Below are positions 14,531 to 18,473 of a stretch of DNA of 18,473 nucleotides, in pieces (position 1 is the first letter of the stretch; every line of letters begins with the position of its first letter). The notes beneath the pieces are model-generated. The model saw nothing but the letters and a program-made list of their open reading frames with translations. It had not been told where the DNA came from and made no database searches. The position numbers were made by a program, and so were the translations under genes. The DNA comes from JAZDLC01 sp043802345. Its GTDB lineage: Bacteria > Planctomycetota > B15-G4 > JADJEK01. The DNA lies in assembly GCA_043802345.1 (NCBI GenBank), contig JAZDLC010000239.1, forward strand, positions 1-18,473. The letters are read 5' to 3'.

Positions 14531-15898
14531 ATGTCTGGCATGGAACCGGAAACGAGTCTGATGGGAGCTCAGCCGCAACTTCGCCGATCGCTCGGCCGCT
14601 TCGACGGCACCATGATCGTCATGGGAACGATCATCGGCATCGGCATCTTCTTCACGCCGAGCGGCGTGGCGGAGCAGGCCGGGTCGCCCCTGATGGCGCT
14701 GCTGGCCTGGTTCGTCGGCGGCCTGATCGCGCTTGCGGGCGGGTATGTCTACGCGGCCCTGGGCGTGGCCCATCCGAAGACCGGCGGTCCATACATCTAC
14801 CTGCGGGAGGGGTTGGGTAGGTTTCCGGCCTTCCTGTACGGGTGGATGCTGCTGATGGCGATTGTCTCGGGCGCCATCGCGGTCATCGGCCTCGTGTTCG
14901 TCGACTATCTGGCGCGCTTCTTCCCGATGGGTGAGCTGGCCCGGGGAGTGACGGCGGCGAGTGTCATTCTCGGCCTGACCGTGATCAACGTGCTGGGAGT
15001 GCAGTGGGGCAGCCGGGTGCAGAACCTGTTCACGCTGCTCAAGATCGTCTCCCTCGCCGGCCTGATCGTCGCGGGGATCTCGCGGGGATCGCAGGAGCTG
15101 CTGGTCGAGGTTTCCCGTCCGGCCGAGTCCACGGCGCTCGCCGGCTTCGTGTCGGCCATGGTCGGTGTGCTGTTCTCGTTCGGCGGCTGGCAGAACCTCT
15201 CCAATGTCGCCGGGGAGATGAAGCGGCCGGCCAGCGATCTGCCGAAGGCGATCTTCCTCGGCCTGGTGGGAGTGGCGATCCTCTACCTGCTGGCGAACCT
15301 GGCCTACCTGAGACTGTTGCCGTTCGACGAGCTGGTCGGGTCGAAGGCTCCCGCGGCTGCCGCCCTGGAGCGGGCGATCGGTGAGAGCGCGGGAGACGTG
15401 ACCGCGATCCTGATTCTCTGCTCGGCCTTCGGCATCCTGAACGGCCTGCTGCTTTCGGCCCCACGGGTCTACTTCGCCATGGCCAGGGACGGTCTGCTGC
15501 CGCGCATGTTCGGGCACGTTCATCCGCGCTTCCGGACCCCTGTGCCCGCCATCCTGGTCCAGAGTGGGATGGCGGCGCTGCTGGTCTTCTGGGGAAATGT
15601 CTATGCGCTGCTGGATTACGTGGTCTTCGCGGACTGGCTGTTTTTCGCGCTGAACGCCCTCGCGCTCTTTCTGATCGTGCGCAAGGGGGGCGCGGGCCAT
15701 GTCAACTTGCGCGCCTTCGGCTATCCATGGGTGCCGTTTCTGTTCGGAACGCTCGGCGCGGCGGTCGCCGTTGGTATTCTGTATTACAAGTGGGAGAACG
15801 CTTGGAAGGGACTCCTGATCCTCCTGGCGGGCGCTCTGGTCTTCGCGGTCCATTCCCATCGGACCAGAGCCGGAAGCGGAGGGACGCCTCGAACATGA
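14531..15898 (+). CDS. APC-superfamily amino acid permease
   Basis: From the ATG at 14531 this is a 455-residue integral membrane protein of the amino acid-polyamine-organocation family, with about 12 hydrophobic segments. The first helix contains the family-typical GTIIGIGIFFTPSGVAEQAG, where the GIG break binds substrate. The loop HPKTGGPYIYLREGLG after helix 2 and the helix-6 region SFGGWQNLSNVAGEMKRPASDLPKAI are also typical. It is a cation-coupled transporter or exchanger of amino acids in the inner membrane; the specific substrate is unknown. ATGs at 14540 and 14561 are alternative starts, none with a strong ribosome binding site. The upstream open frame is not permease-like. The TGA at 15896 overlaps the ATG of the Nudix gene, so the two are translationally coupled. 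Confidence 0.9.
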   Translation: MSGMEPETSLMGAQPQLRRSLGRFDGTMIVMGTIIGIGIFFTPSGVAEQAGSPLMALLAWFVGGLIALAGGYVYAALGVAHPKTGGPYIYLREGLGRFPAFLYGWMLLMAIVSGAIAVIGLVFVDYLARFFPMGELARGVTAASVILGLTVINVLGVQWGSRVQNLFTLLKIVSLAGLIVAGISRGSQELLVEVSRPAESTALAGFVSAMVGVLFSFGGWQNLSNVAGEMKRPASDLPKAIFLGLVGVAILYLLANLAYLRLLPFDELVGSKAPAAAALERAIGESAGDVTAILILCSAFGILNGLLLSAPRVYFAMARDGLLPRMFGHVHPRFRTPVPAILVQSGMAALLVFWGNVYALLDYVVFADWLFFALNALALFLIVRKGGAGHVNLRAFGYPWVPFLFGTLGAAVAVGILYYKWENAWKGLLILLAGALVFAVHSHRTRAGSGGTPRT

Positions 15899-16449
15899 AA
15901 TCGCCGGACGAGACATCCCCCTTCAGGCGTCTCTCCCGCGAGGTGTTGGTCGAGAATCCGTGGCATCGCTACTGCCTCGACCGGTACACGCGCAGGGACG
16001 GCTCCGAGGGGCGCTACTACTACATCGACATGCCGGGCTCGGTGGGCATCATTCCGCTCTTTGGGGACGGCTCCACGATTCTCCTTCGGCAACGGAGATA
16101 CCTGCTCGACGTGGACCTGTGGGAGTTCCCTATCGGCGGCATGAGCTGGACGAGCACGCCGCTCGAAACCGGGAAGAGCGAGCTTCACGAGGAAGCCGGA
16201 CTCGAGGCGGCCCGCTGGGACTACCTGGGCCGGTTCGCGCCGTACAAGGGGGTGTCGAACGAACGCTGCCATTTCTTGCTGGCGCGCGAGCTCTCCACGG
16301 TGGAGCAGGATCTGGAGCCGGAGGAACAGATTTCGGTGCACCGCTACTCGCTCGAGGAAGCCAGGAGAATCCTGCTCGATCAGGAATTGGGCGACGGCCA
16401 GTCCTGGTGCGGATTGATGCTCCTGGATCGGTTCCTGCCGGGCCGCTGA
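15895..16449 (+). CDS. Nudix hydrolase (ADP-ribose pyrophosphatase-like) with degenerate Nudix box
   Basis: This is a 184-residue Nudix protein. Nudix enzymes split nucleoside diphosphates linked to another group, using metals bound by the box GX5EX7REUXEEXGU. Here the box runs from Gly81 to Leu103. It keeps Gly81, Glu96, Glu99, Glu100 and Gly102, but Ser87 stands where the first Glu is expected and Ser95 where Arg is expected. The three metal-binding glutamates of SELHEEAGL are intact, so activity is still possible. The context WEFPIGGM and the stretch YLGRFAPYKGVSNERCHFLLAR resemble ADP-ribose pyrophosphatases, which place the substrate in a dimer; substrate remains an inference. The ATG overlaps the stop of the permease gene (ATGA). 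No signal peptide is seen, so it is cytoplasmic. Confidence 0.85.
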   Translation: MKSPDETSPFRRLSREVLVENPWHRYCLDRYTRRDGSEGRYYYIDMPGSVGIIPLFGDGSTILLRQRRYLLDVDLWEFPIGGMSWTSTPLETGKSELHEEAGLEAARWDYLGRFAPYKGVSNERCHFLLARELSTVEQDLEPEEQISVHRYSLEEARRILLDQELGDGQSWCGLMLLDRFLPGR

Positions 16450-16702
16450 GGCGCCGGGTGGTGCCGGGACGGATCCTCCGATCCCCGCAATCGAGGGCCT
16501 GGATGCGGGGGCAAGTCTCGGGTAGGTTCTTCCACCAAGTGCGCGATTCTCCGCGCTCCATGCCGCTCACCGGTGGCTGGAGCGGAGGCGCAACGGCGGA
16601 TGTCAGTGAGGTTTGGAGCAGACACGCAGGTCTCAGACTGACGGGCAACGGGTTGTGGCTTGTGCTCTGGTCGTTCCTGGAGTCCGCGCGGATCGTGGCA
16701 AC

Positions 16703-16708
16703 GGAGGG
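16703..16708 (+). promoter_or_regulatory. Ribosome binding site of the 97-residue membrane protein
   Basis: GGAGGG ends 7 bases before the ATG at 16716 and is the main support for this small gene. Confidence 0.6.
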
Positions 16709-16715
16709 CTTTCCC

Positions 16716-17009
16716 ATGACGGACAAGCAGGATCTGGATACACCATCCGGGGAGCAGGAGAAGACGCCTGACACGGCCGGTCTCATCGGGACGACCCTCG
16801 CTGTCCTTGCCGGTGTGAACCTGATCGTCGGCATGGGTGTTCCCCTGATTCCGTGGCTGATCTCTGGGTTCCTGGCGATCCCGCTCCTGGTGCTGGGTGG
16901 GTTTGCCAAGCCGCCACTCCGCAAGTTCGTGCTGATCATGGGCTTCCTCTGCCTGATTCCACCCGCCATCCTGGGCCTCGTTGAGTTCGGCCCCAGGATC
17001 TTCGGGTAG
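16716..17009 (+). CDS. Small membrane protein of unknown function, 97 residues
   Basis: The start is well supported by GGAGGG 7 bases upstream. The first 20 residues are polar and acidic (TDKQDLDTPSGEQEK). Three hydrophobic segments follow, at about residues 21-41, 43-63 and 71-91, separated by Pro-rich turns and by the basic loop AKPPLRK. The polar N-terminus and the basic loop between helices 2 and 3 suggest that both face the cytoplasm. I recognise no family, and no catalytic residue stands out. It lies 266 bases after the Nudix gene, with no clear signal between, and ends 26 bases before a strong bidirectional terminator, so it is probably the last gene of its transcript. Confidence 0.7.
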   Translation: MTDKQDLDTPSGEQEKTPDTAGLIGTTLAVLAGVNLIVGMGVPLIPWLISGFLAIPLLVLGGFAKPPLRKFVLIMGFLCLIPPAILGLVEFGPRIFG

Positions 17010-17035
17010 CCTCCCCTTCGAACCACCACCAAAAG

Positions 17036-17072
17036 AAACTCCCGGAGCGGCCGGCGGCCGCTCCGGGAGTTT
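17036..17072. terminator. Bidirectional rho-independent terminator
   Basis: This is a perfect inverted repeat with about 16-17 pairs. AAACTCCCGGAGCGGCC pairs with GGCCGCTCCGGGAGTTT around a three-base GGC loop. The right side ends in TTTT (17070-17073), and the left side is the A-rich AAAAGAAA, which gives a U-rich tail on the minus strand. It lies 26 bases after the small membrane protein gene (+) and 22 bases after the subtilase stop (-), ideal for serving both convergent genes. Confidence 0.92.
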
Positions 17073-17094
17073 TCATGTCATCCTGATCAGGATG

Positions 17095-18473
17095 TCAGGG
17101 CGCGGTTTGCGAGATCCCGTTGGATGCGGAGAACCCGTAAGGCCCGGCGGCATCCGTGAGCCAGACCTGCAGGTAGATGGACGCTCCGCTCGTCACCGGA
17201 TTGTTCGGCGCGACCGTGAACGAGAACGCTCCACTCGAGTTGGTGGAGAGACCGAAGAGGATCCAGTCGGTGGATGGAACCATGATCCCGCCCTTGAACG
17301 GCGAGAAGGCCGTGGAGGCTCCCATGACCAGCACTGCCGGAGTGTTCTGTTTGGCGTTGGTCAGATCGAACGTGATGGCGGTGAACTGACTCAGGCTACC
17401 CTCACCGGCGAAGTGGGGAACGCCAGTGGTTCCGGCGAGGCCGTTGCCCAGGTCGTTCCAGGGGTCTTGCACACTGATGTAGTTGACCTTGATTTCGTAA
17501 TCCGACCCACCCGGACCGCCAACCGAAAGGAGCACTGTGTAGGGGCCTGACTTGGTGTATGTGTGGGTCGGGTTCTGGACGGTTGAGGTGGCTCCGTCAC
17601 CGAAGGCCCAGAGCCACGAGGTGACCGAGCCGCCGGTCGACTGGTCCGTGAAGCTCACCAGCAGGGGAGCGTTGCCAGACAACGGCGTGGCGGAGAAATT
17701 GGCCACTGGCGCCGGCTCGTCGACACTGATGTAGGCGATCTTCGTCTCGGTATCGCTGCCACCGGGGCCGGTCGCGGTCAGCGAGACCGTGTAATCTCCG
17801 TACGAGGTGTAGGTGTGGCTCGGGTTCTGGAGTGTGGAGGTGGCAGTATCGCCGAAGGTCCAGTACCACGAGGTCGACGAGCCGCCGGTCGATAGGTCGG
17901 TGAAGTTCACCGTCAGGGGCGCGGTGCCGGTCCTGGGCGTGCCGCTGAAGTTCGCGATCGGCGGGACAGGGCCGCCGCTTCCCGCCTGGACCAGGCCGAG
18001 GTACACGTTGATCCGGCCGTAGCCGTAGGTGTTGTCCACACCGGAAGCGCCCAGATCCTCGCATCCGTTCTTGAGCGCGGTTTCGATCTGGTCGGGCGTC
18101 AGGGACGGGTTGTAGGACCACATCAGCGCGCACAGTCCCGCGGTCAGCGGGCAGGCGAAGCTGGTGCCGTCCACATAGGCGTAGTCGGTATTGCTGTCGG
18201 CGTCGGTGGTCCGGATGTACTCGCCGGGAGCGACCACGTCGACGAACTGGCCGTAGGCGGAGAACCAGGTCAGGCTGTCTCCCGAATTGGTGGCGCCGGC
18301 AACGATGATGTCGTCATTGTCGCGATTGCCGTAGGTGAGGTTGCGGCCGTCGTTCCCGGCAGCCCAGACCAACAGGCCGCCGATCGACTTGATGTAGGTG
18401 GCCGTGGTCAGGTTGGAGGAGCTATCCACGCCGCTGTAGCTCACGCTGGCAACCCGGTCTCCCGATTCCACCG
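17095..18473 (-). CDS. Subtilisin-like (S8) protease, C-terminal part, with two PKD domains (5' end outside window)
   Basis: The frame is open to the window edge, so the signal peptide, the catalytic Asp and probably the catalytic His lie outside. In the visible 458 residues (numbered from 18471), LLVWAAGNDG carries the oxyanion Asn40, and YVDGTSFACPLTAGL carries the nucleophile Ser104 in the subtilase GTSxAxP signature. The subtilase domain ends near residue 162. Two PKD domains follow at about 172-255 and 256-339 (WTFGDTATSTLQNPSHTY, WAFGDGATSTVQNPTHTY). The last ~119 residues (FKGGIMVPSTDWILF, SIYLQVWLTDAAGPYGFSAS) match a C-terminal module I associate with secreted proteins of Planctomycetota-like genomes. 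It may serve surface attachment or sorting, which is inference. The predicted role is extracellular protein breakdown. A bidirectional terminator lies just past the stop. Confidence 0.92.
   Translation of the reverse strand, partial: VESGDRVASVSYSGVDSSSNLTTATYIKSIGGLLVWAAGNDGRNLTYGNRDNDDIIVAGATNSGDSLTWFSAYGQFVDVVAPGEYIRTTDADSNTDYAYVDGTSFACPLTAGLCALMWSYNPSLTPDQIETALKNGCEDLGASGVDNTYGYGRINVYLGLVQAGSGGPVPPIANFSGTPRTGTAPLTVNFTDLSTGGSSTSWYWTFGDTATSTLQNPSHTYTSYGDYTVSLTATGPGGSDTETKIAYISVDEPAPVANFSATPLSGNAPLLVSFTDQSTGGSVTSWLWAFGDGATSTVQNPTHTYTKSGPYTVLLSVGGPGGSDYEIKVNYISVQDPWNDLGNGLAGTTGVPHFAGEGSLSQFTAITFDLTNAKQNTPAVLVMGASTAFSPFKGGIMVPSTDWILFGLSTNSSGAFSFTVAPNNPVTSGASIYLQVWLTDAAGPYGFSASNGISQTAP
17455..17958 (-). 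repeat. Tandem PKD domain repeat, 252-base period
   Basis: Two copies (17455-17706 and 17707-17958) encode the PKD domains of the subtilase. They are still alike at DNA level: GGGTTCTGGA recurs exactly 252 bases apart, as does the GAGCCGCCGGTCGA block. This is an internal duplication of 84 codons. Confidence 0.75.

Noticed and set aside
14522..15916. A 464-residue antisense frame over the permease gene
   Set aside because: It is rich in Gln, Arg, His and Asp, typical of the complement of membrane-helix codons. The permease on the other strand is unmistakable.
16471..16484. Small hairpin GGATC-CTCC-GATCC after the Nudix gene as a terminator
   Set aside because: Only five pairs and no T run on either side.

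Overview
The window is GC-rich bacterial chromosome, with tightly packed genes and short gaps. No rRNA, tRNA, CRISPR array, transposase or phage gene is visible. The gene content points to a free-living Gram-negative bacterium with a large genome, most like Planctomycetota or a neighbouring poorly cultured phylum such as Acidobacteriota. The reasons are two lipoprotein or secreted hydrolases, two CRTAC1-type FG-GAP/ASPIC-UnbV proteins (one fused to TPRs and a large C-terminal module), a secreted subtilase with PKD repeats and a C-terminal module typical of such genomes, and the conserved tail of a giant secreted protein. The phylum is an inference from protein style, not from a marker gene.

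Layout, left to right. (1) The C-terminal end of a large protein (1-392, +). (2) A lipoprotein alpha/beta hydrolase (475-1377, +) that converges on, and overlaps tail to tail with, a lipoprotein S9 prolyl-oligopeptidase-type peptidase (1323-3404, -). The peptidase gene is coupled by a 4-bp overlap to dinB, DNA polymerase IV (3401-4507, -). (3) A 333-bp divergent intergenic region with a very AT-rich patch, then a nitrilase-superfamily amidase (4841-5776, +) followed at once by a 1157-residue TPR + FG-GAP + ASPIC/UnbV lipoprotein (5791-9264, +). (4) A second, shorter FG-GAP/ASPIC protein on the opposite strand (9435-11087, -), facing the first. (5) A UvrD/Rep-type helicase with a complete DnaQ-like DEDDh exonuclease inserted in it (11249-13702, +). 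(6) A 69-residue lysine-tailed protein with a convincing histone-fold signature (13846-14055, -), separated from the helicase by a strong hairpin. (7) A two-gene unit of an APC-family permease and a Nudix hydrolase overlapping by ATGA (14531-16449, +). (8) A 97-residue membrane protein (16716-17009, +). (9) A perfect bidirectional terminator (17036-17072). (10) The C-terminal part of a subtilisin-like protease with two PKD domains (17095-18473, -), cut by the window edge.

The genes do not form one pathway. Secreted or envelope proteins (hydrolases, peptidases, FG-GAP proteins, subtilase) alternate with DNA-maintenance genes (Pol IV, helicase-exonuclease, histone-like protein). The most interesting items are the bacterial histone-like gene with its own inverted-repeat leader, the helicase with an inserted exonuclease, the uncharacterised ~420-residue C-terminal module of the TPR/FG-GAP protein, and a Nudix box that lacks two signature residues. 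I see no complete, unknown multi-gene system.
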